From: JBBDXI01 sp040902425
GTDB taxonomy: Bacteria > Planctomycetota > Phycisphaerae > Phycisphaerales > UBA1924
Direction of reading: 5' to 3'
DNA length: 49,847 nucleotides
Assembly: GCA_040902425.1 (NCBI GenBank)
Contig: JBBDXI010000011.1
Coordinates: 1-49,847, forward strand
The number at the start of each line of letters is the position of its first letter. The first letter of the stretch is position 1. The notes beneath the pieces were generated by a model, which made no database searches, was not told the DNA's origin, and was given only the letters and a program-made list of their open reading frames with translations. This document shows positions 1-8,278 of the stretch, in pieces. The translations under genes and the position numbers were made by a program.

Positions 1-2
1 GC

Positions 3-1664
3 CAGGTGGGGGCATCGGGGGCGAAGGTGCAGGTGTTCTTTGACCAGCGGGACGGGGGGACGACGGAGGTCGAGCAGGGGGATCTGCTGCTGAGCGGCGG
101 GGGGGTGCTGGGGCAGGGGCGATTTGTGGTCGGCGAGCTCAGCCCGTTCCTGGCCTTCGACGCCGGCGCCTACTCGGTGATGGGGGCTCACGTGATCGAG
201 GGGGCCATCGGGAGCGAGATGCGCATCCGGGGGACGAGCATCGTCGAGGTGCAGGGGCAGGGTTCGCTGGCCCTGGACGGCGTGGACCTCCTTCTCCTGA
301 CCGACGGCGTGACCCTGGAGCAGGCAGCGCAGCTGGGCGGCGCGGGGCCGGTGTTCAACCGGTCGGCCTTCCATTGGCTCGGCACGATCGGGGTCGCGGG
401 GCAGGCGGACTTCAGGAACGAGGCGGCGGGGCAGGTCATGATCCCGGCGGGCGCGGGCGCCCGCCTGCGGGGGTCGCTGAAAAACGAGGGGTCGCGGGTC
501 TTCCAGGACGGGAGCCTGGACATGGCCAACAGCGCCGTGCTGAACACCGGCGAGTGGTTCCTCCGCCCCAAGGGGAGCGACAAGCAGATCTCCGGGATCA
601 ACGCGCTGTTCACCAACGAGGGGACGCTGGATGGGGGCAGCGCCGAGCCGACGCACCGCACGGTGACCATCTCCGCGAACTTCGACAACCGCGGCGAGGT
701 GGTGGCGATCGGGCCGGTGACGCTGAACTTCACCGGGGCGGTGGCGCAGGTGCAGAACGGGGTCCTGGAGGGAGGGAGTTGGGTGGCGCACTCGGGCGGG
801 CGGATCCTGCTGCCGGGGGTGCCGCCGATCTTCGCCATCCGCAACGCGCGGGTGTACGGGTCGCGGGCGAACATGCCGTGGCTCGCCGGGGTGGTCGAGG
901 TCAGCCAGTCGTCGCGCCTGGATGCCGTGGACGACATCGTCTTCGAAGCGCCGCTGATCATTTCGTCGCGAGGCTTGGTGGTGAGCGGGCCGGGGGCGGA
1001 TGTCACCGTGCCGCTGAACACGACGGTGGGAGAGCCGGGGCCGACCACCGTGCTCAGCTACATCGAGCAGGCGCCGGTGTTCTCCGACGGGCCCCAGCCG
1101 CGCCTGATCACACCGGTGCTGATCGTGCACGAGGGCCTGCGGCCGGGCGGCCCCGACACGCCGGGGCCGTTCAACCTCACGGGCACGCTGACGATGATGC
1201 CCACGGGCGTGATGGAGGTCGAGCTGGGGGGCCCGATCCCCGAGACCGAGCACGACCGGATGGCCATCACGGGGAGCGCCGCCCTGGCGGGGACGCTGGA
1301 CCTGCGGCTGCTGCCCGGCTTCGTGCCGCTGCCGGGGCAGACGTTCACCGTCCTGACGGCGTCCGGCGGCCGGAGCGGGACGTTCGGGTCGGTCTCGCAG
1401 CCCGCGGGGATGCCGGCGGGGCTCGCGCTCCAGGCGTCGTACACGGCGAACGCGGTGGTGGTGTCCGTGGTCGGCGGGTGCTACCCCAACTGCGACGGCT
1501 CGACCACCGCGCCCATCCTCAACGTGCAGGACTTCGGGTGCTTCCTGAGCCGGTACGCGGCGGGGGACCCATACGCCAACTGCGACGGCAGCACGCAGCC
1601 GCCGGTGCTCAACGTTCAGGATTTTGGGTGCTTTCTGACGCGGTACGCCGCGGGGTGCCCGTAG
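3..1664 (+). CDS. Secreted beta-repeat adhesin-like protein with C-terminal GC-type dockerin tail (5' partial)
   Basis: The reading frame is open from the left edge, so the start and any signal peptide lie outside the window; about 553 residues are visible. Most of the protein is Gly/Val/Thr-rich with repeated short phrases such as LNTGEW, FTNEGTLDGG and LEGGSW, typical of right-handed beta-helix or autotransporter-like passenger sequence. Near the end is a segment of the type MEVELGG...MAITGSAALAGTLDLRLL...GQTFTVLTA, also present in the protein at 5149-8142, so the two are paralogues. Bases 1479-1661 encode two dockerin-like repeats (CYPNCDGST...DFGCF and YANCDGST...DFGCF) ending in AAGCP. 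In this copy the repeats read LNVQDF rather than the usual LNVADF. It is probably an exported surface or extracellular protein; no catalytic motif is seen. The next gene starts 31 bases downstream on the same strand. Confidence 0.85.
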   Translation, partial: QVGASGAKVQVFFDQRDGGTTEVEQGDLLLSGGGVLGQGRFVVGELSPFLAFDAGAYSVMGAHVIEGAIGSEMRIRGTSIVEVQGQGSLALDGVDLLLLTDGVTLEQAAQLGGAGPVFNRSAFHWLGTIGVAGQADFRNEAAGQVMIPAGAGARLRGSLKNEGSRVFQDGSLDMANSAVLNTGEWFLRPKGSDKQISGINALFTNEGTLDGGSAEPTHRTVTISANFDNRGEVVAIGPVTLNFTGAVAQVQNGVLEGGSWVAHSGGRILLPGVPPIFAIRNARVYGSRANMPWLAGVVEVSQSSRLDAVDDIVFEAPLIISSRGLVVSGPGADVTVPLNTTVGEPGPTTVLSYIEQAPVFSDGPQPRLITPVLIVHEGLRPGGPDTPGPFNLTGTLTMMPTGVMEVELGGPIPETEHDRMAITGSAALAGTLDLRLLPGFVPLPGQTFTVLTASGGRSGTFGSVSQPAGMPAGLALQASYTANAVVVSVVGGCYPNCDGSTTAPILNVQDFGCFLSRYAAGDPYANCDGSTQPPVLNVQDFGCFLTRYAAGCP

Positions 1665-1694
1665 AGGCCGGGGCCGCGGCGCGGTAGGCTGTGG

Positions 1695-2378
1695 ATGGCG
1701 GCAATCCCCAGGGAGATCGGGGGCGCTGTGCCTGAAGCCGATGCGACACGCGGCGAGGTGACGCGGATCATCGAAGCGATGGGGCGCGGGGAGTCCGCGC
1801 GCGGGGCGGAGCTGCTGGAGCTGGTGTATGTGGAGCTGCGGCGGATGGCCGGGGCGGCGATGGCGCGGGAGCGGCACGGGGGGGCGGGGCACACGCTGCA
1901 GCCGACGGCGCTGGTGCACGAGGCGTACCTGCGGCTGATGGGAGATGAGGGGGCCGGGGCGCGGTTTGAGAACCGGGCGCACTTTTTCGGGGCCGCGGGG
2001 GAGGCGATGCGGCGGATCCTGGTGGACCAGGCGCGCCGGAGGAAGGCGCTGAAACGCGGGGGCGGGGCGGCGCGGCAGGAACTGCCCGAGGTGGCAGCGC
2101 CGGAGGCGGGGAGGAGGGGGGCGGGGGAATCCGTGGATGTGATGGCACTGAACGACGCGCTCCTGCGCCTGGAGGGGGAGGATGCGCGCATGGCGACGAT
2201 CGTGAAGCTGCGGTTCTTCGCGGGGATGACGGTCGATGAGACGGCCGCGGCCCTGGACCTGTCGCGCCGGACGGTGCTGCGGGAGTGGATCAGCGCGAAG
2301 GCGTGGTTGCTGAGCGAACTGGGAGGAGCAGACGAGACTCCGCGGGGCCGGCCGGGGCGGGACGAGGACGACGGATGA
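1695..2378 (+). CDS. ECF-type RNA polymerase sigma factor (planctomycete Sigma70_ECF type)
   Basis: A 227-residue sigma-70 family ECF factor that would direct RNA polymerase to a dedicated set of promoters. Region 2 carries the hallmark HTLQPTALVHEAYLRL, followed by FENRAHFFGAAGEAMRRILVDQARRR. Region 4 has the helix-turn-helix MTVDETAAALDLSRRTVLREW. This is the layout of the Pfam Sigma70_ECF family abundant in planctomycetes. The ATG at 1695 is the first in-frame start and gives a normal family length. The stop codon overlaps the start of the kinase gene (ATGA at 2375-2378), so the two proteins should be made together. No separate anti-sigma factor is present. In this lineage such sigma factors are commonly paired with Ser/Thr kinases, which suggests control by phosphorylation; that is inference here. 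Confidence 0.93.
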   Translation: MAAIPREIGGAVPEADATRGEVTRIIEAMGRGESARGAELLELVYVELRRMAGAAMARERHGGAGHTLQPTALVHEAYLRLMGDEGAGARFENRAHFFGAAGEAMRRILVDQARRRKALKRGGGAARQELPEVAAPEAGRRGAGESVDVMALNDALLRLEGEDARMATIVKLRFFAGMTVDETAAALDLSRRTVLREWISAKAWLLSELGGADETPRGRPGRDEDDG

Positions 2379-5047
2379 CGACCGGCACGCAGTGGGAGCG
2401 GATGTGGGAGGTCTTCCACGGAGCGCTGGAGGCGGGGGGGCCGGAGCGCGCGGCGTACGTGGAGCGTGCGTGCGCGGGGGATGAGGGGCTGCGGTCGCGG
2501 GTGGCCCGGCTGCTGGAGTCGCACGGGCGGGCGGGGGAGTTCATGGAGTCGGCGGCGGCGGGGCTCGAAGGCCCGCCTGCCGAGGCCGATGGCGACGGCG
2601 AGCGCGGATGGGACCTGCCGCGCACGCTCGGGCATTACGAGCTGCGCGCGCGGCTGGGGGAGGGCGGGTTCTCGGAGGTGTACCTGGCCATGCAGACCGA
2701 GCCGGTTCGCCGCGAGGTGGCGGTGAAGGTGCTGCGGGCGCGGCTGGGGGCGGGCGGCGGGCTCGACAGCCGGCGGGTGCTGGAGCGCTTCGAGGCGGAA
2801 CGGCAGACGCTGGCGGTGCTGCAGCACCCGGGGATCGCGACGATCTTTGACGCGGGGATCGATGGGGGCGGCGACGGGGCCTCCGGCGACGGGAGCGGGG
2901 GGCGGCCGTATTTCGTGATGGAGCGGATCGCGGGGACGCCGATCACGCGGTACTGCCGGGAGCGCGGGCTGGGGCTTGGGGAGCGGCTGGACCTGGTGGT
3001 GCAGGTGTGCATGGCGGTGCAGCACGCGCATCAGAAGGGTGTCATCCACCGCGATCTCAAGCCCTCGAACATCCTGGTGATGGAGGTGGACGGTCTGCCC
3101 CGGGCGAAGGTGATCGACTTCGGGATCGCCACCGCGATCGACCGGGCCGCGCGGCTGGGAGAGGCGGGCGTGCGGGCCGTGCGCGGCACGACGCTCGTGG
3201 GGACGCCGGGGTACATGAGCCCGGAGCAGGCGTCCGCGGGGGATGTGGACACGCGGACGGATGTGTTCTCGCTCGGCGTGCTGATGTACGAGCTGCTCGC
3301 CGGGGCGGCGCCGTTCGAGAGCCGCGGGGCGCTCTTCAGCGAACTGCTGGAGCGGTCGCGGGCCGGGACGAACGGCGACCCTCCGGTCCCGAGCGAGAAG
3401 GCGGCGTCGGCGCCGGAGGGACCGGAGCGCTGCTGGGCGCGCCGGCTGCGCGGCGACCTGGACGCGATCGTGATGCGGGCGCTGGCCCGGGAGCGGGCGG
3501 ACCGGTACGGGTCGCCGGCGGAGCTGGCGGCCGACATCGAGCGGCACCTGTCGCACGCCCCCGTGGCCGCGCGCCCGGCGACGCGCCGGTACCGGGCGAG
3601 AAAGTTCATCCGGAGACACCGTCTCGGCGCAGGCTTGGCGCTGGCCGGGTCACTCGTCGCCCTCGGCGGCGCGGCGCAGCTCGGCCTGACGGCCCGTACG
3701 GAGCACCGCCTCCGCCAGGCCGCGGACCGCGAGGCCCGCATCTCGGCGGGCGTCAACGAGTTCCTCACGAAGGACATCCTCGCCGGGGCGGACCCGCGCC
3801 GGGCCCCGAACCCCGGCATCACCATGCTGGAGGTGGTCGAGGCGGCCGAGGCGAAAGCGGGCGAGCGGTTCAAGGACGACCCGGTGGTCGAGGCGGCCGT
3901 GCGGCACACGCTGGGGGACACCTACCGGAGCCTGGGGAAGCTCGACCAGTCGATGGCGAACCTCGAGCGGTCCGTGGCCCTCTACACGGGCTCGCTGGGC
4001 GAGGACCACCAGCGGACGCTGGCGGCCATCGACGACCTGGCTCACGTGTACCAGCGGCTGGGGCGGATGACCGACGCGGCCCCCATGAAGGAGCGCAGCC
4101 TGGCGGTGCGGCGGCGGCTCTACGGCCCGGAGGACAAGGGGACCATCCATGCCCTCGTCAACCTCGGCGCCGTGTACGGCGACATGGGGGCGGAGAAACA
4201 GGCCGAGGGCGTGCGGGTGCTGAGCGAGGCGATCGAGCTGATGACGCGCGTGCTGGGACCGGATGATCCGGACACGGTGCTCGCCGGGCTGTACCTGGGG
4301 ATTGCGTACCAGAAGATGAACAAGCACGCGGAGTCTGAGCCGCACTTGCGGGCAGCCTGGGAGAAGCAGACGGTCTTGCTGGGAGAGGACCACCCCTACA
4401 CGATCACGGCACGCGGGAGCCTGGCCCTGGCGCTGACGAGCCTGGGAAGACTGGAGGAAGCCGAGCCGCTGCACCGGGCGACGCTGGAGGGGAGCATCCG
4501 GCGGCTGGGGGAGGAGCATGTCGAGACCGCGCAGGCGCGGGTGAATCTCGGCGTCCACTATGTCCGGATGAGGCGGGTGCAGGACGCCGAGCCCCTGATG
4601 CTGCGCGGCCTGGGGGTGATGCGGATCGCCCTGGGCGAGCGGCACGCCCAGACCATGAAGGTGCGGGTCCTCATCGGGGAGATGTACGACCATGAGGGCT
4701 GGGGCGCGGGAGGGGGCGCGGGGGCAGGGGCGGGAGGGCGGCCGGCGGACTCCGAGCCGTACCACCGGGAGGCGGCCGACTGGGCGCGCGAGAACCTGGG
4801 AGAGAAGGAGTGGGCGCGCGGCCTCTACCTCATGTACCACGGCTCGGCGCTGAACCGGATCGGCCGGCACGCCGAGGCCGAGCCGCGCCTGACCGAGGGC
4901 CTGGCGATCCTGGCGGCCGTCGCCGGGGACGAGAACCGGCACGCGAGGGCAGCGCTGCGGGACCTGGCGGAGGTGTGCGAGGCGCTGGGGCGGGGGGAGG
5001 AGGCCTCGATCTACCGGGCTCGGTTGGCGGAGGCTGAGAAGAAGTAG
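2375..5047 (+). CDS. Transmembrane serine/threonine protein kinase with TPR repeats
   Basis: An 890-residue protein. After an N-terminal helical region, a Hanks-type kinase domain runs from about residue 86 to 380: Gly-rich loop GEGGFSEV (about 95-102), ATP-binding Lys118 in VAVKVL, catalytic loop HRDLKPSN (225-232, Asp227), DFG (248-250), and SPEQ in the position of APE. One hydrophobic segment (about 412-440) should span the membrane. The C-terminal half, about 500-880, holds tetratricopeptide repeats of the kinesin-light-chain type, with recurring HP/HPYT and ALxxLGR phrases. A start is also possible further upstream, but ATG 2375 overlaps the sigma factor stop and begins the family-like sequence MTTGTQWERMWEVF. 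All catalytic residues look intact. The likely role is sensing through the TPR part and phosphorylating the partner sigma factor. A Gly-rich stretch near residue 780 is low complexity. Confidence 0.93.
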   Translation: MTTGTQWERMWEVFHGALEAGGPERAAYVERACAGDEGLRSRVARLLESHGRAGEFMESAAAGLEGPPAEADGDGERGWDLPRTLGHYELRARLGEGGFSEVYLAMQTEPVRREVAVKVLRARLGAGGGLDSRRVLERFEAERQTLAVLQHPGIATIFDAGIDGGGDGASGDGSGGRPYFVMERIAGTPITRYCRERGLGLGERLDLVVQVCMAVQHAHQKGVIHRDLKPSNILVMEVDGLPRAKVIDFGIATAIDRAARLGEAGVRAVRGTTLVGTPGYMSPEQASAGDVDTRTDVFSLGVLMYELLAGAAPFESRGALFSELLERSRAGTNGDPPVPSEKAASAPEGPERCWARRLRGDLDAIVMRALARERADRYGSPAELAADIERHLSHAPVAARPATRRYRARKFIRRHRLGAGLALAGSLVALGGAAQLGLTARTEHRLRQAADREARISAGVNEFLTKDILAGADPRRAPNPGITMLEVVEAAEAKAGERFKDDPVVEAAVRHTLGDTYRSLGKLDQSMANLERSVALYTGSLGEDHQRTLAAIDDLAHVYQRLGRMTDAAPMKERSLAVRRRLYGPEDKGTIHALVNLGAVYGDMGAEKQAEGVRVLSEAIELMTRVLGPDDPDTVLAGLYLGIAYQKMNKHAESEPHLRAAWEKQTVLLGEDHPYTITARGSLALALTSLGRLEEAEPLHRATLEGSIRRLGEEHVETAQARVNLGVHYVRMRRVQDAEPLMLRGLGVMRIALGERHAQTMKVRVLIGEMYDHEGWGAGGGAGAGAGGRPADSEPYHREAADWARENLGEKEWARGLYLMYHGSALNRIGRHAEAEPRLTEGLAILAAVAGDENRHARAALRDLAEVCEALGRGEEASIYRARLAEAEKK

Positions 5048-5148
5048 CGCCGGCGGACGCCCATGTTCGCGGCCGAATGTCACCGGCCGGTCGGGGAGTA
5101 CGCATGTCTGGCTGACCGCCCCACATCCGCGGGCGGAAGGAGCCAGCC

Positions 5149-8142
5149 ATGACACGCCGCAGCAACCGCCGCTTCGCCCGAACCACCCTTGGCCCCTTGA
5201 CCCTCCGCGGGCGCGCGGCGGCCGCGGCGCTCGCCGCGTGCGCCGGGTCGAGCGCTGCGATGGCGCAGCAGGCCATTTTTTGGGGCCAGTGCGGGGGCGA
5301 CTGGTACAGCTTCTGCGGGCCGGCCTCGGCCCCGACGGGGAACAGCTGGAGCATCTCCCCGGACTACCCGGGGATCGGCACCGACGTGGTCATCCCGGTG
5401 GGCGCAAGCGTGACGGTGTGCGGGACCGCGGGGTTGGCCCGGGCTCGTGCGCTGGACTGCCTGGGGGCGGTGCGCGTGTGCACCGGGCACCAACTGGACA
5501 TGCAGCAGCCCTCGCACATCAGGAACCTGACGCTGGAGGCGGACGCGTACGTCGTCGGCAGTCAGGGGCTGCTCCTCGACGGCACCTGCGCGCTGGCGGG
5601 GGTGATGGCGGGCTACCCCCTCACGAGCGCCGGCGCGTGCACGCTGATCGGCCAGCCGAAGCTCACCGGCGAGTTGCGGAACACCGGGGCGATGTCGGTC
5701 GAGGTCCTGCAGCTGACGGAGTTCTTCCCGCACCCGCCGGGGACATTCGTGACCAACGCCCCCGGCGCGACGATGACGCTGCGGAACGTCAGCAACTTCG
5801 CCATCCCGCTCATCAACCAGGGGATGCTGGTCGCGGAGGGGAACGGGAACCTGTTCAACGGGCACCTGACGGTCGAGGGCGGGTCGGTGCAGGCGGTCTT
5901 GAACACGCTGTTCCTGGGCGGGGGCTCGCGCTGGACGGGCGGGACGCTGACGATCGGGGCGGGGGCGCAGGTGATGATGGTGCCGCCGGTGAACCCCACG
6001 GGGCACTCGCTGGACGGCGCCACGTCCATCAGCGGGGCGGGCATCCTGAATGTGCACAGCGCCCCCGAGCCGCGGCAGCTGTACGTGCACCAGAACATCA
6101 CCGTGAACATGAACAGCGGCGGGATGGCGCGGGTCGGGGGCTTCCCCGGGCAGCCCGCGTGCATCCAGATCGGCAACGCCGACCTGACCAACGCAGGGAC
6201 GATGATCTGGGCGCCCGTGGTGGTGAGCCGCTTCCCCGGGACGACGCAGGGGCGGGTCGTCAACGACCCGCTCGGCGAGCTGGAGTTCATGGACATGCCG
6301 GGATTCTCCGAGCTGTCGCTGGACCTGCGAAACGCCGCGGGGCACGTGCACCAGAACGCCGACATCAACCTGTCGGGCGGGGCGCGGATCATCAACCAGG
6401 ACGGCTTCTGGCACCTGAAGAAGGGGATGATCACCGGCTCGCCCGGCGAGCGCTTCGTGAACAACGGGAAGCTGCTGCGCCCGCCGGACAGCACGAGCCC
6501 CACGGCGGAGATCCTCGTGCCGTTCGACATGACGGCCGGCACGATCGAGCTCCAGGCGGGCCCGGGCTCCTCCCCGGACCTGAAGCTGACCGGGGGTGGC
6601 GACTGGAAGGCGAGTTCCCGGGTCATCCTGGCCGATGGGTGCGACCTCGAGATGCACGGCGCGTGGACCGCCGACGGCATCACCACCGAGTTCACCGGCG
6701 AGGGGTGGGCCCAGGTCGGCGTGACCGGGCAGCCGGGCGCTCATTCCATCGCGGTCCGCCCCGCGAGCGCGCTGCGCCTGAACCTGGGGATCCCGCTGTA
6801 CTACGAATGGCCCCCCATCCGCGGGTTCGCCGTTGACGGGGGAGCGCTGCGCGGCCCGGGGCGGACGACCAACGAGCGGTGGTTCACGGCCACCGCGGGC
6901 GCGCTCGGCGTCGGGGGTGATGGGAACTTCGTCAACGAGGGGGTGGCCACGCTGGAGAACGTGACGGCGTCGGGCACCGTGAGGAACGCCGAGAACGGCC
7001 TCGTCCGCTGCCAGGGCATGACGGTGCAGAGCGGGGAGACCCTGAACGACGGCGTCTGGGAGTGCCGGGGGCTGCTGACCGTGCAGCCCGGCGCCCTGTT
7101 CCGGAACGCGGGCCCGGGCCAGTTCACGGGCGACGATGCCTACGCCGCCGGCCCCTTCGACAACGCCGGGATGGTCGTGGTGCTCCCGGGCAAGACGCTC
7201 ACGTTCGGCGGCCCCGTCACGCAGTTCGTCAACGGCTCGCTGGCCGGCGGCACCTGGGTGATCCAGGAGAACGCGACGCTCGTGCTGCCGGGCGCGATCA
7301 CGGCGATCAAGGGCGGCACGAACCTGGTGGTCGATGGGGTGGGGGCGGTCGGGCTCGCGACGGTGCGGCGCGTGGACGGCGGAACGCTGGAGGTGGGCGG
7401 CGACCTGACGCTGACCGGCGCCGCCACCGACCTAGTGCTCGACAACGGCGCTGTGGTGAGGATCGGCGCGGGGGCCACCCTGACCTCGCCCGGGACGATC
7501 CGGGTAGAGCCGCCAACCGCCGTCCTGAGCCTGCTCAAGGGCGGGATGCCCATCGCGGACACCCCCGCCGAGTCGTTCATCGTGACGCCGCACCTGTGGA
7601 GCGATGGCGCCGTCATCCCCGGCGATGAGGGTGGGATCGGTCAGCTGCACGTGAGCGGGAACTACACCCAGGGCGCCGCGGGCGAGTTGCACGTGGAAAT
7701 CCGCGGGCTGTCGCCGGGGACGGGGTACGACCAACTGCTGGTGAGCGGGGCGGCGACGCTGGGCGGCACCCTGAGGGTGCGGCTCCTCGACGAGTTCGAG
7801 CCCGCGCCCGGCCAGGAGTTCACGGTCCTGACGGGGGCCTCGATCACGGGCACCTTCGCCGCGCTGGACCTGCCGGCGCTCGGGGCGGGGGTGGCATGGG
7901 AGGTGGCGTACCTCGGGGGCGCCTCGCCCCGCGTGGCCTTGCGGGCCGTTGGGGCGTGCTACCCCAACTGCGACGCCAGCTCGCAGCCGCCGGTGCTGAA
8001 CGTGGCCGACTTCGGGTGCTTCCTGACGCGGTACGCGGCGGGGGAGGCCTACGCCAACTGCGACGGGAGCACGCAGCCGCCTGTGCTGAACGTGGCGGAC
8101 TTCGGGTGCTTCCTGACGCGGTACGCGGCGGGGTGCCCCTGA
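5149..8142 (+). CDS. Large secreted beta-repeat protein with GC-type dockerin tail
   Basis: A 997-residue protein with a twin-basic N terminus (MTRRSNRRFARTTLG), a hydrophobic Ala-rich core and AMAQQ as a likely signal-peptidase site near residue 40. The body repeats short Gly/Asn/Thr phrases (GGTLTIGAGAQV, LVVDGVGAVGL, IRVEPP) and probably folds as a long beta-helix like autotransporter passengers. Around residues 840-920 is GELHVEIRGLSPGTGYDQL followed by SGAATLGGTLRVRLL, a segment shared with the first gene of the window. Residues 937-997 are the two dockerin-like repeats. GGAAGGAG (about 5137-5143) is a good ribosome site for ATG 5149. It lies 101 bases after the kinase gene, so it could be co-transcribed with it or a target of the sigma factor; the sequence does not decide. 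No enzyme motif is seen; adhesion or a structural role is a guess. Confidence 0.88.
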   Translation: MTRRSNRRFARTTLGPLTLRGRAAAAALAACAGSSAAMAQQAIFWGQCGGDWYSFCGPASAPTGNSWSISPDYPGIGTDVVIPVGASVTVCGTAGLARARALDCLGAVRVCTGHQLDMQQPSHIRNLTLEADAYVVGSQGLLLDGTCALAGVMAGYPLTSAGACTLIGQPKLTGELRNTGAMSVEVLQLTEFFPHPPGTFVTNAPGATMTLRNVSNFAIPLINQGMLVAEGNGNLFNGHLTVEGGSVQAVLNTLFLGGGSRWTGGTLTIGAGAQVMMVPPVNPTGHSLDGATSISGAGILNVHSAPEPRQLYVHQNITVNMNSGGMARVGGFPGQPACIQIGNADLTNAGTMIWAPVVVSRFPGTTQGRVVNDPLGELEFMDMPGFSELSLDLRNAAGHVHQNADINLSGGARIINQDGFWHLKKGMITGSPGERFVNNGKLLRPPDSTSPTAEILVPFDMTAGTIELQAGPGSSPDLKLTGGGDWKASSRVILADGCDLEMHGAWTADGITTEFTGEGWAQVGVTGQPGAHSIAVRPASALRLNLGIPLYYEWPPIRGFAVDGGALRGPGRTTNERWFTATAGALGVGGDGNFVNEGVATLENVTASGTVRNAENGLVRCQGMTVQSGETLNDGVWECRGLLTVQPGALFRNAGPGQFTGDDAYAAGPFDNAGMVVVLPGKTLTFGGPVTQFVNGSLAGGTWVIQENATLVLPGAITAIKGGTNLVVDGVGAVGLATVRRVDGGTLEVGGDLTLTGAATDLVLDNGAVVRIGAGATLTSPGTIRVEPPTAVLSLLKGGMPIADTPAESFIVTPHLWSDGAVIPGDEGGIGQLHVSGNYTQGAAGELHVEIRGLSPGTGYDQLLVSGAATLGGTLRVRLLDEFEPAPGQEFTVLTGASITGTFAALDLPALGAGVAWEVAYLGGASPRVALRAVGACYPNCDASSQPPVLNVADFGCFLTRYAAGEAYANCDGSTQPPVLNVADFGCFLTRYAAGCP

Positions 8143-8157
8143 GGGGGCCCTCCGGGC

Positions 8158-8177
8158 CGTTCCCGTGGCGGGGAACG
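8158..8177 (+). terminator. Hairpin downstream of the 5149-8142 gene, possible terminator
   Basis: A perfect 7-bp stem (CGTTCCC / GGGAACG) with a 6-base loop lies 16 bases after the stop codon. It is followed by GGGGAATTG rather than a T run, so intrinsic termination is doubtful; it may stabilise the 3' end instead. Confidence 0.35.
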
Positions 8178-8278
8178 GGGAATTGTGCTTGTGCACGCCG
8201 GTTGGGGGGCCGTGCATGATCTGGCGCTGTGGCCCGGCGCGCCCATCCGGCGCGCGGGCGCGGCGCTGGAGACAGGTC

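Noticed and set aside
1616..3619. Long minus-strand open frame of about 667 codons
   Set aside because: Arg/Pro-rich antisense of the sigma factor and kinase genes, which have complete family motifs on the plus strand. Typical high-GC shadow.
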